A DNA stretch of 36,780 bases. Origin: Ophiocordyceps camponoti-saundersi (nom. inval.). Taxonomy: Eukaryota; Ascomycota; Sordariomycetes; Hypocreales; Ophiocordycipitaceae. Position 1 is the stretch's first letter. Each line of letters begins with the position of its first letter. The DNA is taken from positions 1 to 36,780 of the forward strand of contig PDHQ01000319.1 in NCBI GenBank assembly GCA_003339415.1. The letters are read 5' to 3'. Position numbers and translations under genes: made by a program. This document shows positions 21,380 through 32,062 of this stretch, piece after piece. The notes under the pieces were generated by a model. The model was not told the origin of the DNA, ran no database searches, and worked only from the letters and a program-made list of their open reading frames with translations.

Positions 21380-24300
21380 GGTAAGAAAAAAAGTTACGAT
21401 AACCTTATTAAAAAATATAAAGATAGGAGCGATCCCGGCTAATATAGAGAAGCTAAAAGGCTAAGAAAATTAGTAATATTAGGAGATATTAATTAGAATA
21501 GTAATTAAATAATTTCGCTTATTTTAGTATATTAATAAGCCTAATAGCGGTAAACTTATAGATACGAATATCGTAGCTATAGAGAAATAGTAAAATAAGG
21601 AAATTTATTACTATTATCTTATTATATATTATTATAAGCTTACGATAATCCTCGGAATTCGCGATAGCGGCTAGAATTTAAGTTAATTAGTATATTAAAC
21701 TTTTATAGCTATTAAGAAGAAATATAATATAGCTCCGAGAGTTACTTTCTTATTAATTATAAAGGAAATATATATTATAAAGGCGGAGAACTTTATAATA
21801 TTTAGTACTTTCGTAAAACGCCTTAATCTCCTATAAAGTTAACTCTACGTTATAATAAAGGAACCTTACGAGGAATAGTTTATTAGCGCTATAATTAACG
21901 CTATTAAAACTTTTATATTTTCCTAATACGAAGATTAGATATATAAATTAGCTAAATAAAAGCCCTTAATAAAGGATAAGGTTTTAAGTTTCTTCTAAAA
22001 TTACGCTAAGCTTATTAATAATAAGAAGAAAGATATTTTTTCCGCGGATTAGAATACGAAAAAATAGGAAGAAAAGTAAGATAACGGTTATAATAGAAGT
22101 CGAGGCCGCGGCAGAGGATAAGGCCGCGGTAATTATAGTAGTAAATCCTCTTCTCCTATATAAGAAAGCTAGAAAGGATAATATCTTAATTATAGATATT
22201 TTATTCCTAAGGGTAATAAGCCTTATAAGGAAGAAAATTACTAAAAGTTATATCTAAAGCTACGCCTACCTCTAAGAGATTAGTATTAATAAAAATAAAT
22301 CGCGGTATTAGAAGCTATTATAAAAGCTAAATAAACGTACGAACTTATAGCTACTAGCCTTAGCGTTACTTAAAATAATATTATATATAATTTTAAAGCC
22401 GGAGGCTATATATTTAATAACTTATAATAATTTATTAAAATCTATAAGAATACCGTAATTAACCTTTTCCGCGCTATTAATAGCGGAGATTTATAGTTTT
22501 AAGGAGAGGGTAGGGTTAAGATAAACCTACTTAATAGTAATTTAATAATTCTATTATAGGCCTTTTATTACCTTAATATTTAAGCGAATTTAATAAATAC
22601 GAGTATTCTAAAGGAAAAGGGCGTTATCGCTAACTTTAAAATAAATTTCCTTATTAAAAGAGGCACTAAAAAGCGTATTTACTATCTTAACGATTAACTT
22701 CGAGTTATTTATACTACTACTATAGGCGGCGATTAAACTATAATTAAAGTATTCGCTATTTTACTATATAAATCGCTAAGGAAAGGCTTAAAGGCTAATT
22801 TTACTATTATATATAAGCGCCTTATATACGCCGGCAAAGAGAAGGTAACCTTAGCCTATTAGAAGGCAGGGATTCTAATCGATAAAAATACTTTTAAAGG
22901 CTTCTCGTGCAAGGCCTATTAATTTGCTAAAGCTAATATTATAATTAGTAAAGATTCGCTAGTAAAGCTTATAAGGTTCCTCGATATTATTTTTTAAGAT
23001 ATTATCGAATATAACTTACTAGGAATAGGCGGCGCCCGCTATTCTTTATATAGAATCGACGCCTTTATAAGATTCTACTAAATAATAGCTACTAACTTAA
23101 AGGGTTAGGCTTTTAAGCTTCTTTATAGATAGAAAAGATAAGTTAATACCTCTTCTAGAGGAATTCCTATAGCTACGATAGCTTTCGATAATATATAGGA
23201 GTTTAAAAGCGAGGTAATTAAGGCCTAGGCTTTTTAGGATAGATTCGTTTTACGTTATTTAACCTTATATAACCCTTAATAAAACGGTCTTATAGAGAGA
23301 GCCGGTAAAACGCTTTTAATAATAGTAAAAGCTATTTATTTATATATATAGCTTCCCGTAACCTTCTAGCCGTATTATATATCGATAGTAGCGTATATTA
23401 CGAATTTGCTGCCTACGAAAAGTAAAAAGAGCCCTTTCGAGAAGGTTATAAAGACGCTTAATCTACCTTATAAATATAATATTAGCTACCTGCACGCTTA
23501 GGGCTATACGGTATATATAATAAAGCCGAAAGAGAAAATCGTAAGATCTAAAAAAATAGCTCCTTAAGCTTAGAAGGGTTATCTCGTCGGTATTAAGGGC
23601 CTATATAGCTATATCTTTAAGATTTAGCTTCCTAATTAAGAGATCGTTATTTATATATAAAATATACGCTTTATTAATTATGCTAGTGCCCCTACCGTTA
23701 AAGAGGACCTATTAGTCGAATTTAAGGCTTATTTAGAAGAAAAAGGTAAAATTATCGAATTTAAACTTATTATTTTTCCTTATAGGGAGAAAGAGAAAAC
23801 TTCTTATAGCTAAACTAGCGGTATTAACGTTTTATAATCCTCTAATATATTAAGTATTAAAAAATAATCGAGGAAATATTAAACTACTATAGCTAGATTA
23901 TCGAATATATTAATTATTAAAAAGGAATTTATAGGGTTATTAAAAGAGCGTTTTAAAACGCCCGAGGGAGGCTTTTCGCACCTTCTTTTACTAAATCCTA
24001 CGCCTTATCGAGGTAGAGAGGCACCGCGCCTATTTTTCGATAGGAATACGCTTCTTTAATTAATCGAGGAAATTAATAAAGAGGTATAATTACTACCGAT
24101 AGCGCCTATAACCTTAAATCTTCCTAGTAGCTAAGTTTATAATACTAATAATCGTAATAATCCTAACGAATTAGCTAGTAACTTATAGAATTTTTAGCTA
24201 ACTAACCTAATATTTAAAAAATAACCTTCTTAATATTTACGTAAATGTAAGATATTAACCCTATCTTTTACCTTAATAAAATTAACGTAATAACGCTATA

Positions 24301-25982
24301 AGCGTTATTTAACGGAAAAGATTTACGGTATTAAGCTAACGAGATATTTAAAAAGGCTTATATAAGCTAATTTAGCTAGTATTCTTAAACCCTCTTCGCT
24401 ATACGTTTCCTTCGCCGATAAGGATAAATATATTAATTAGGCGCTTATAATAATTCTCTTAGCTCTAGCTACGGAAACCTTTATAAGTTATACCTTAAGT
24501 AATTATCGTACTACGAAGAAGCTACCCGAATTCGATAAACGATAAGTACCCGCAATAAAGAAAGAACTTAATAAGCTATACTAAAAGGGCGCCTAGGAAC
24601 TTATTCCTAAGCTTTATAATATTAAAACCCTTCCTAGGCGATAGGTATATATTAAGAAGCTTATTAAAAGCGTAAACCCGATAGCGAAAGCTTACTAGGT
24701 TATTTACGGAGATCGTAATCTTATCGATTAACTTATAGAGGACCTATATATTACTATAGCGTATTAGTCGTCCGTATAGATTTTCCTTACCCTTATTATA
24801 ATATAAGACCTTAAATAAGCAAAGTTTAATATCGTAAATATTTTTATTAATATTAAATTAAATAAAGATATCTTTATTAAGTAGCCTTATAGCTTTAAGG
24901 ATAAGTTAGGGCGCGTTTACCGCCTAAAAAAGGCCTTTTATAGCTATTAAGCCTCGCCGCGCTAATAATTTAAGCGTATAGCTAAAAATCTAGCTAATCG
25001 CGGATTTAAATAACTTAACTTTAAGTTATACCTCTATCGCTACGCTAATAGTAGCCTCCTTATTCTTTATATAAATAATATCCTCCTTATAGTACCGATA
25101 TAAGTATAGATTAATAATAAGGCTATAATTCTTAATAAATTATATAAGGTTAAATACCTTAGAGAGCTTTAAGAATTCCTTAGCTTTAAGTTTAATCGCG
25201 ATCGTTAGGCCTATATTATTTAAGTATATTAAACCTCCTTTACCTATAAGATTCTTAAGCTATTCGATACTAATAATTTAAAGCTTACGAAAACGCCGTA
25301 GCTAATAAAATATATAATTCCTTACGATTAGAAAGAGGCTAAGATCGCGATAAAAGCTACGATATAGTAGAAATAAATAGGTAGCTTTAATTAGCTAGCC
25401 TTAAGTATAAGGCCCGATATTACGTATAGCGTAAAGAAGCTATCGGAGGTAAATTCTTATATAACTTACGCTTATCTAGCTACGATAAAGTATCTTTTCC
25501 GCTATCTATATAGTATACTTTCCCTTAGTATTACCTTTAAAGGAGCGGCCTATAATAAGGACTTTTAGCTTCGCGTTTATTCCGATATATTATTCGCGGA
25601 TAATTAAGTAACCTGCACTTTAATAGCCGGGTTTATTATATTTCTCGCTAGTAGTCCTATTACGTAGCGTTTAAAGTATTAAACTATTATTATAATAAGT
25701 AATATAGAGGCCGAATTTATAGCCCTTACGCCCGCTAGGCTTATAATAATCTAGCTATCTAATATTATTCGAGACGCTAGCTACGAATAAAAGAGGCCTC
25801 TTATAATATTTACTAATAATTAGAATACGAGGTTAGCTATAATTAACTTACTTAATAAGGTATATATAAGGCATATTAATTTACGATATAAATAGATTAT
25901 TTAGAGGTATTAGATAAGCTTTTATAATTTATAGTAAATAGGTATGGAAAATATAATTATAGACGGCCTAACGAAGGGTTTA
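21380..25982 (+). pseudogene. Copia gag-pol remnant
   Basis: Readable blocks in order. Integrase zinc-binding part GFSCKAY-stop-FAKAN at about 22899-22937 (Cys to Tyr, Gln to stop). Integrase core with D at about 23187 (DN..-stop-EFKSEVI) and NGLIERAGKT at about 23283-23312. Reverse transcriptase with KAY-stop-VIYGDRNL near 24690-24725 and the active site LYINNILLI at 25075-25101, from LYVDDILLI. RNase H with HINLRYK at 25872-25892 and DGLTKGL at 25962-25982. The gag part (21380 to about 22300) is only inferred from position. Stops are TAA/TAG at expected Gln or Trp sites. Confidence 0.88.
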
Positions 25983-26108
25983 TAAGCAAATAAGTATTAG
26001 CAGTTCGTACGCTAGCTAAATTTAGCTATACTAAGGAATAGGGGCGGCTTTAGTAGCCTAAATACTAAGAAATAATATTACGATAGTTATTCTTTAGCCT
26101 GCCCGGCC

Positions 26109-26118
26109 TTAGGGGCAG
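26109..26118 (+). other. Copia polypurine tract
   Basis: TTAGGGGCAG sits directly before the 3' LTR, where the plus-strand primer is expected. The embedded TTAGGGGC is purine-rich and contrasts with the AT-rich surroundings. Confidence 0.6.
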
Positions 26119-26282
26119 TATTATATAATATACCCTGCAGTCTAAGCTATAACCTACTTAGGGCTTAAGCCCGGTCAGGTTAGTATGTTAGCTACACTAA
26201 ATTAGTATAGAGGGGCTACTAGAGTTAGACTTAGTATTAGCAATAATACTGCCCGATCCGTGACAGCGTGCGTGCCTTAACA
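26119..26282 (+). repeat. Copia 3' LTR (164 bp)
   Basis: Same length as the 5' LTR. In the first 100 bases it carries several extra RIP-type changes (GTGACACACC reads ATAATATACC), but at four other places it keeps the less mutated base. Ends CCTTAACA and is followed by the TSD GTTTA. Confidence 0.95.
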
Positions 26283-26287
26283 GTTTA

Positions 26288-27038
26288 TAAAACTTAATAT
26301 TTATATTATTTTTTAAAGCTTTATATTATAAAGGGCGAGGAATACTTTATAGCTTTCTATACTTAGTTTAGTTTCTTCGAATACCTTATCTACCTTTTTA
26401 GCCTTATAAGTACGCTTACTATATTCTAATATTATATTAATATTATTATTAGCGATTTCTTAAGAAACTTTATTATAATATACCTAAATAATATCTTTAT
26501 TTATTTAAAAGGTTCCTATTTCGATTCTTAGCGTAAAGTACGCGTTATATTCTTATATCTTTATTAAGCTAAGCTTTTTCTTAACTTTAATAAGTATAAC
26601 TTTATTATTTATAAAGTTAAGTATTTAAGGTTTATTATTTATACTAGTAAGAAAATATAGCTATACCTTATTAAAGTTTTTACGATTTTAAAATAAGAGG
26701 CGCTAACTTATATTTATAATATATATAGTTTTCTTAAGTTTACTAACTTTTATTACGATTTTATACTTTATTTCTTAAACCTTATAGCTTTTTTAATTAA
26801 ACTTATAAAATATAGCGCGCCTTTCTATTAAACTAATAAGTGCTAGCTTACTTTTAATATACTTAAGTTTATATTTATTTTTACCCTTATCTTTACTTAA
26901 TAAAATTTAAACTATAATACTATTATTAAAGCTAACTATTTTAATAAAGTAATTAGTAAGTGTCTTTCCTAATTTAGCTTAGATTATATCTTTTAACTTA
27001 TTATATATTATTTTAAGAAACTTTTATATATAAAATAA
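26288..27038 (+). pseudogene. Gypsy-2 reverse transcriptase to RNase H start
   Basis: Continues the frame broken at 20977. Blocks seen: FIKLNI (from FTKLDV), KGEEYFIAFYT-stop-FSFFEYLI near 26327-26390, the active site IIIYLNNIFIYLKGS at about 26472-26515 (YLDD with two Asp to Asn), FLKFTNFYYDFI near 26730-26765, then APFY-stop-TNKC and a decayed RNase H start. The frame is cut at 27038 by U copy 1. Damage is almost all RIP-type. Confidence 0.85.
27029..27038. repeat. Left TSD of U copy 1
   Basis: TATAAAATAA, repeated at 28905-28914. Joining gypsy-2 across one copy gives an uninterrupted RNase H reading (KKLLYIK-stop-NYIIYNKE), which supports the boundary. The A/T composition leaves the true TSD length at 8-10 bp. 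Confidence 0.75.
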
Positions 27039-28904
27039 GCCTTATTTTATAAACTCCGCGCTTATAATAATATAGGTATAGATTTCTTATTCTTATATTA
27101 TAAGCAAACTCCGCTCCTTTTATTACCTTATAATAATAGCTAGCCGCGCTCGGAGTAACTCCGGGGGGGAGGGTAACGCTATATAAGTTAATTATAACCG
27201 CGAAAATTTTTTACTTAGAATATAGCTTTACTCTAAATCGTAGTAATCTTAAACCTAAAAGTTTACTATATTTATTACCTTATTAGAAGCTAAGGTAAAT
27301 ATTAATAAAATTATTTTAAAAAATATTTTTATTTTTATATAGGTAATTATTAAATAAGTAGCGGAGTTTAAAAAGGTTTAGAGAGGTACCCCCCTTACTC
27401 TAACTCTATTAGTTAGTAATATTTTCTTAGCTATTATAGCTATAATTTCCTCTCTTTTTTATAGCTTTAAAAGGAGTAAAACTTTTTTAATATAAGCTAT
27501 AGTTATAGCTAAAATATTAAAGAAAACTATTAAAAATAAGTTTCTAAATAATATAAGCGATAGCTTATAATTCGTTTTAACTTTATACTTATTTTATTTT
27601 AAATTTAAAGCTTTAAAATTATTATAATAAATATAATTATAAACTTTATAAATAAAGCTAAGCTTTTATAATAAGGAAACTACTTAATAGCGATATTATA
27701 ATAATATTTTAAAATACTATTTATAAGCTTTAGTTTAATTTAAGGTAGCTTTATATTATTTTTAGAGAAAAAGTATACTTAATTAATAAAGGTTATATTT
27801 TTATTATAAAAAGAGTGCTAGCGTAAGCTTTATAATAAAGTAATAAGGAAGCCTTTTAGAAAAAGATTAAGTTATTAAATAAGGTTTTAGTAATATAATT
27901 ATATATAAAAAATATTATTTTAAAACTTAATAAAGTTTCTTAATAATTATTATTAATAGCGTAAGTAATATAAATTAAATTTATAATAAAAATATAATAA
28001 TATAAGTAAAGATTTTTAATATTAAATTATATATATTAAAAATTTAACCTTAATAATATTTTAAATACTAGTAACTTAAATATATTATTAAATATTACAT
28101 AGTAAAGTTATAATATAATAAATACTTTACCGCTTTATATATAAAAAGTAAGTCCGCTTACTTTATAATTTATAAGAAAAGATTATATTATTACTTTTTT
28201 TATTAAAAGTTTTACTTTAAGTAAAGTTAACTTTATCTTAAGATAAAAGCGGTATAAAACTAAGCGAAGAATATATATATTACCTAACCTCGGAGGTTTA
28301 TAAATTAAAACTTTATATATATCGCCCCTCTTTTTCTTAGTACTAACCGGAAACTAATAATAGCTAGAATAAAAACGCTAAAAAGCGAATATAATAGCAC
28401 CCCCTCCTCTAACTTTAATTTTATACTTATTTATAACTCCGCTATAATAATTTAGCTATTTTTTAAAACTAGCTATTATAAGGTTTATTATAAGATAGTA
28501 AAACCTTTATATATTTTTAAGCTACCCTAATAAGGCCTTAATAAATTAGATTATTAAGGCTATTTTAATTAGATATAAGGATTTAGTTTATAATAATAAT
28601 AATAGCTAGGAGGATAAGTAAGCTATATAAACTTTATACTAAACTTAGTTTAAAAATATTCTTATTATTATAAAGTTTACTTTAAGGGAAATATTAGCTT
28701 TTAAATTACTAATTAATACCTAACTTATTAAATATATAAAGTATTAAGTATAGGCAAGGTTTAACTTAAAGCTAAGGTAACGCTTAAGGGGAGGGTTTTA
28801 CCTTAAGTTTTTTAGTTTTTCCCCCTTTTAGAATATATATAAAATAGTTCTAAGCTATATAAAGTATATTAGCGTATAAATTATTATTATTATAATTATT
28901 TATT
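27039..28904. mobile_element. Element U, copy 1 (1866 bp)
   Basis: One of three homologous 1.87-1.89-kb copies in the window, all in the same orientation. Shared landmarks are an early GC-richer segment (ACTCCGCGCTTATA), then GCGAAAATTTTTTAC, and late in the element AAGGGGAGGGTTTTAC followed by CCCCCTTTTAGAATATATATA. It interrupts gypsy-2 RNase H with an apparent 8-10-bp TSD. No transposase could be read on either strand; weak helix-turn-helix-like and catalytic-like readings on the minus strand are not convincing. Clear terminal inverted repeats were not found. Best call: a DNA transposon of unknown superfamily, possibly non-autonomous. Confidence 0.75.
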
Positions 28905-29177
28905 TATAAAATAAAATTATATAATTTATAATAAAGAATTTCTTTTTATTATTTTTTACTTTAAAGTATAGTTTACTAAGCTATATAAAGTTACTTAGCT
29001 ATTCTCTATTTTTATAAATTATAAAGCTTTAAAATATTTTATTATATTTAAAGCTATAATAAAATATTAAGCGCGTTAAGCTAAAACGCTTATTTTTTTA
29101 AGTTTTTAAATAAAAACCCTTAATTATTATATTTATTAAATAAATATATAATTCCCTTATAATAAAATACTTAAGTA
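28905..29177 (+). pseudogene. Gypsy-2 RNase H remnant
   Basis: Begins with the right TSD of U copy 1 (28905-28914) and continues the gypsy-2 frame: NYIIYNKEFLFII at 28915-28953, FINYKALKYF near 29010-29039 (from FTDHKALKYF) and AKTLIFLSF further on. These are the classic gypsy RNase H blocks after Asp to Asn and His to Tyr changes. Cut at about 29177 by U copy 2; the integrase expected next was not recognised beyond it. Confidence 0.85.
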
Positions 29178-31062
29178 GCTATAATAATATATATTTTACG
29201 GACTCTGCGCTTATAGCGACGCGGATTTAAACTTCTTATTCTTATATTATAAGCGGACTCCGCTCCCTTTATTACCTTATAGCGATAGCTACCCGCGCCT
29301 AAAGCGACTCCGGGGGGAGGGTAATATTATATAAGTTAATTATAACCGCGAAAATTTTTTACCCGGAATATAGCTTTACTCTAAATTATAAATTATAATA
29401 ATCTTAAACTTAAAAGTTTATTATATTTATTACCTTATTAAAAGCTAAGGTAAGTATTAGTAAGATTATTTTAAGAGACGCTTTTATTTTTATATAAATA
29501 ATTATTAAATAAATAATAAAATCTAAAAAGGTCCGGGGAAATACCCTTTTTACTCTAACTTTATTAGTTAGTAATATCTCCTTAGCTATTATAGCTATAG
29601 TTTCCTCTCTTTTTTATAGCTTTAAGGGGAGCGGAACTTTTTTAATATAAGCTATAATTATAGCTAAAGTACTAAAGAAAACTATTAAAAAGTAAGTTCC
29701 TAAGCGATATAAGTAATAGTTTATAATTTATTTTAATTTTATAGCTATTTTACTTTAAGTTTAAAGCCTTAAGGTATTTATAATAAATATTAACTATAAA
29801 CTTTACGGGTAAAGCTAAGCTTTTATAATAAGGAAATTACTTAATAGCGATATTATAATAATATTTTAAGATATTATTTATAAGCTTTAGTTTAATCTAA
29901 AAGAGCTTTATATTATTTTTAAAAAAAAGGTATATTTAATTAATAAAAGTTATATTCTTATTATAAAAAAGTACTAGCGTAAGCTTTATAATAAGGCGGT
30001 AAAGAAATCTTTTATAAAAAGATTAAGTTATTAAATAAAGTTTTAATAATATAATTATACGCGAAAAAATATTATTTGAAAACTTAGTAAAGCTTTTTAA
30101 TAATTATTATTAATAATATAGTAAATATAAACTAAATTTATAATAAAAATATAATAATATAAGCGGAGATTTTTAACGCTAAATTATATATACTAAAAGT
30201 TTAACTTTAATAATATTTTAAATATTATTAATTTAAATATATTGCTAAATATTATATAATAAAGCTATAATATAATAAATACTTTATTATTTTATATCTA
30301 AAAAGTAAATCTACTTACTTTATAGCTTATAAAAAAAACTATATTATTACCTTTTTTATTAAAAGTTCTACCTTAAGTAAAGTTAACTTTACCTTAAAAT
30401 AAAAATAGTATAAGATTAGGCGAAGGATATATATATTATCTAACCTTAGAGGTTTACGAATTAGAACTTTATATATATTACCTTTTCTCCTCCTTTCTTA
30501 GCGTTAACTAGAAACTAATAATAGCCGGGGTAAAAACGCTAAAAAGCGAATATAATAATACCTCCTCTTTTAACTCTAACTTTATACTTATCTATAGCTC
30601 CGCTATAATAATTTAACTATTTTTTAAAATTAGCTATTATAAGGTTTATTATAAAATAGTAAAATTTTTATATATTTTTAAATTACGCTAATAAGGCCTT
30701 AATAGATTAAATTATTAAAGCTACCTTAATTAAATATAAGGATTTAGTTTATAGCGATAATAATAGCTAAGAAGATAAGTAAGCTATATAAACTCTATAT
30801 TAAACTTAGTTTATATATATTCTTATTATTATAAAGTCCGCTTTAGGGGAAATATAAGCTTCTAATTTATTAGTTAATATTTAACTTATTAAATATATAA
30901 AGTGCTAGGTATAAGCGGGGTTTAACTTAAAGCTAAGGTAACGCTTAAGGGGAGGGTTTTACTTTAAGTTCTTTAGTTTTTCCCCCTCTTAGAATATATA
31001 TAAGATAGTACTAAGCTATATAAGGTATATTAGCGTATAATTTATTATTATTATTATAATAG
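29178..31062. mobile_element. Element U, copy 2 (about 1885 bp)
   Basis: Homologous along its length to U copies 1 and 3, with the highest remaining GC of the three (GACTCCGGGGGGAGGGTAA near 29300). Its boundaries are set by an imperfect duplication (CTTAAGTA before 29178 and CTTAAAGTA at 31063-31071). It lies less than 300 bp from copy 1 in the same orientation, separated only by gypsy-2 RNase H. Confidence 0.72.
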
Positions 31063-32062
31063 CTTAAAGTAAACTTAACTATATATTTATTTAACTATTT
31101 TTTATAGCTAATTATTTTTTTTTAAATAACCTCCTTTTTCTATTATATAAATAAAATATTATTTTTTTACTTTTTATTCCTTTTTATTCCTTATCCGCCT
31201 TCTCTTTCTTACTCCTTATATTAGCTTTAAGCTAATATTTACTTTTTTTATTTTCTCCTTAAAATCCTTTATTATAGTTAAGTAACTTAAGAAACTATTA
31301 TAATATTAGCCGCAGCTTAGCGCTAATATTAACTTATAATAAATATATTTATAAGTAGGGGAGGGCGTGCTTTAAAGCTAAGGGAATATTTAATATAATA
31401 TTAATAGCGGGAATCTTACTTATCCCGCTCCTAGACTGCGCGCGCTACGCGTAAGCGCTAGCGTAAATTTACTTTATTAATATATAGTAAAAGGGCAGAA
31501 TAAATAACGCGTATAAATATTAAGTAATTAAAGGCTAAGTAATATATATAAGTTAGTAAAAGTAATATATTATAAGGTAGTAGGTAAGCTTAATATATTA
31601 TATAAATTAATTAGCGCTAAAACTATTTAGTAAGAGATATTATTCTTTTTATTATTTTTATATTCTTATATATTAATATTTATTTAGCAGTTTACGATTT
31701 AAGTAGCCTTTTTATCTTTCTATTACTTAAAAATTTATTATTATTATTCCTTTTACTATTAAAAAGATACTTTATATTATAAGGTAAAAAAATTAAAGCT
31801 AGTAATAAGGGCGCTTTATTATTATTATTATTACTATTAGTATTATATTATTATTATAAATATATTATAAATTAAAATATATAAGGTAAGTATAGTAATT
31901 ATATTATTAATAGCGGGGATAAGTATAAAGGATTATTATTAAGCGTAAAAAAGGTATAAAAGTTAATTACTAAATATAGTATAATATAAACAGCAGCTAA
32001 TATAATTTATAAATAGTTAATATAAGTAAAAAAACTCTAGTATAAGCTAAGTATATTAATAA
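31063..32062. other. AT-rich DNA, gypsy-2 continuation not proven
   Basis: If gypsy-2 continued, its integrase should be here, but no integrase block is readable. The stretch includes an imperfect GC-richer patch at 31300-31500, a hairpin at 31406-31429, and (TTA)n-like low complexity near 31820-31860. No gene seen. Confidence 0.55.
31406..31429. repeat. Hairpin AGCGGGA / TCCCGCT
   Basis: A perfect 7-bp stem (31406-31412 with 31423-31429) and 10-nt loop, followed by a GC patch GCGCGCGCTACGCG near 31438-31452. Isolated in AT-rich DNA. Function unknown. Confidence 0.6.

Larger units (their letters stand above)
20978..26282 (+). mobile_element. Complete Ty1/copia retrotransposon, 5.3 kb
   Basis: Two 164-bp LTRs (20978-21141 and 26119-26282), a 5-bp TSD GTTTA, a primer-binding site just inside the 5' LTR, a purine-rich tract before the 3' LTR, and a pol with integrase upstream of reverse transcriptase and RNase H. 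That domain order defines copia. Inserted in the reverse-transcriptase region of gypsy-2. The internal region is heavily RIP-mutated and carries many TAA/TAG stops, so the element is inactive. Ends and length are as expected for an unrearranged copy. Confidence 0.95.
18996..29177 (+). mobile_element. Gypsy-2: Ty3/gypsy retrotransposon, split by copia and U
   Basis: A plus-strand gypsy whose gag-pol can be followed in three pieces: 18996-20977, 26288-27038 and 28915-29177. Reverse transcriptase and RNase H blocks join across both insertions when one TSD is removed each time. No LTR was recognised; the left end abuts the gypsy-1 LTR and the right end meets U copy 2, so the element is truncated or its ends lie beyond what I can recognise. 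Heavily RIP-mutated. It differs from gypsy-1 in orientation and sequence. Confidence 0.8.

Noticed and set aside
27039..31062. U copies 1 and 2 as LTRs of one element
   Set aside because: The sequence between them is gypsy-2 RNase H, continuous with sequence left of copy 1, and they have separate flanking duplications.
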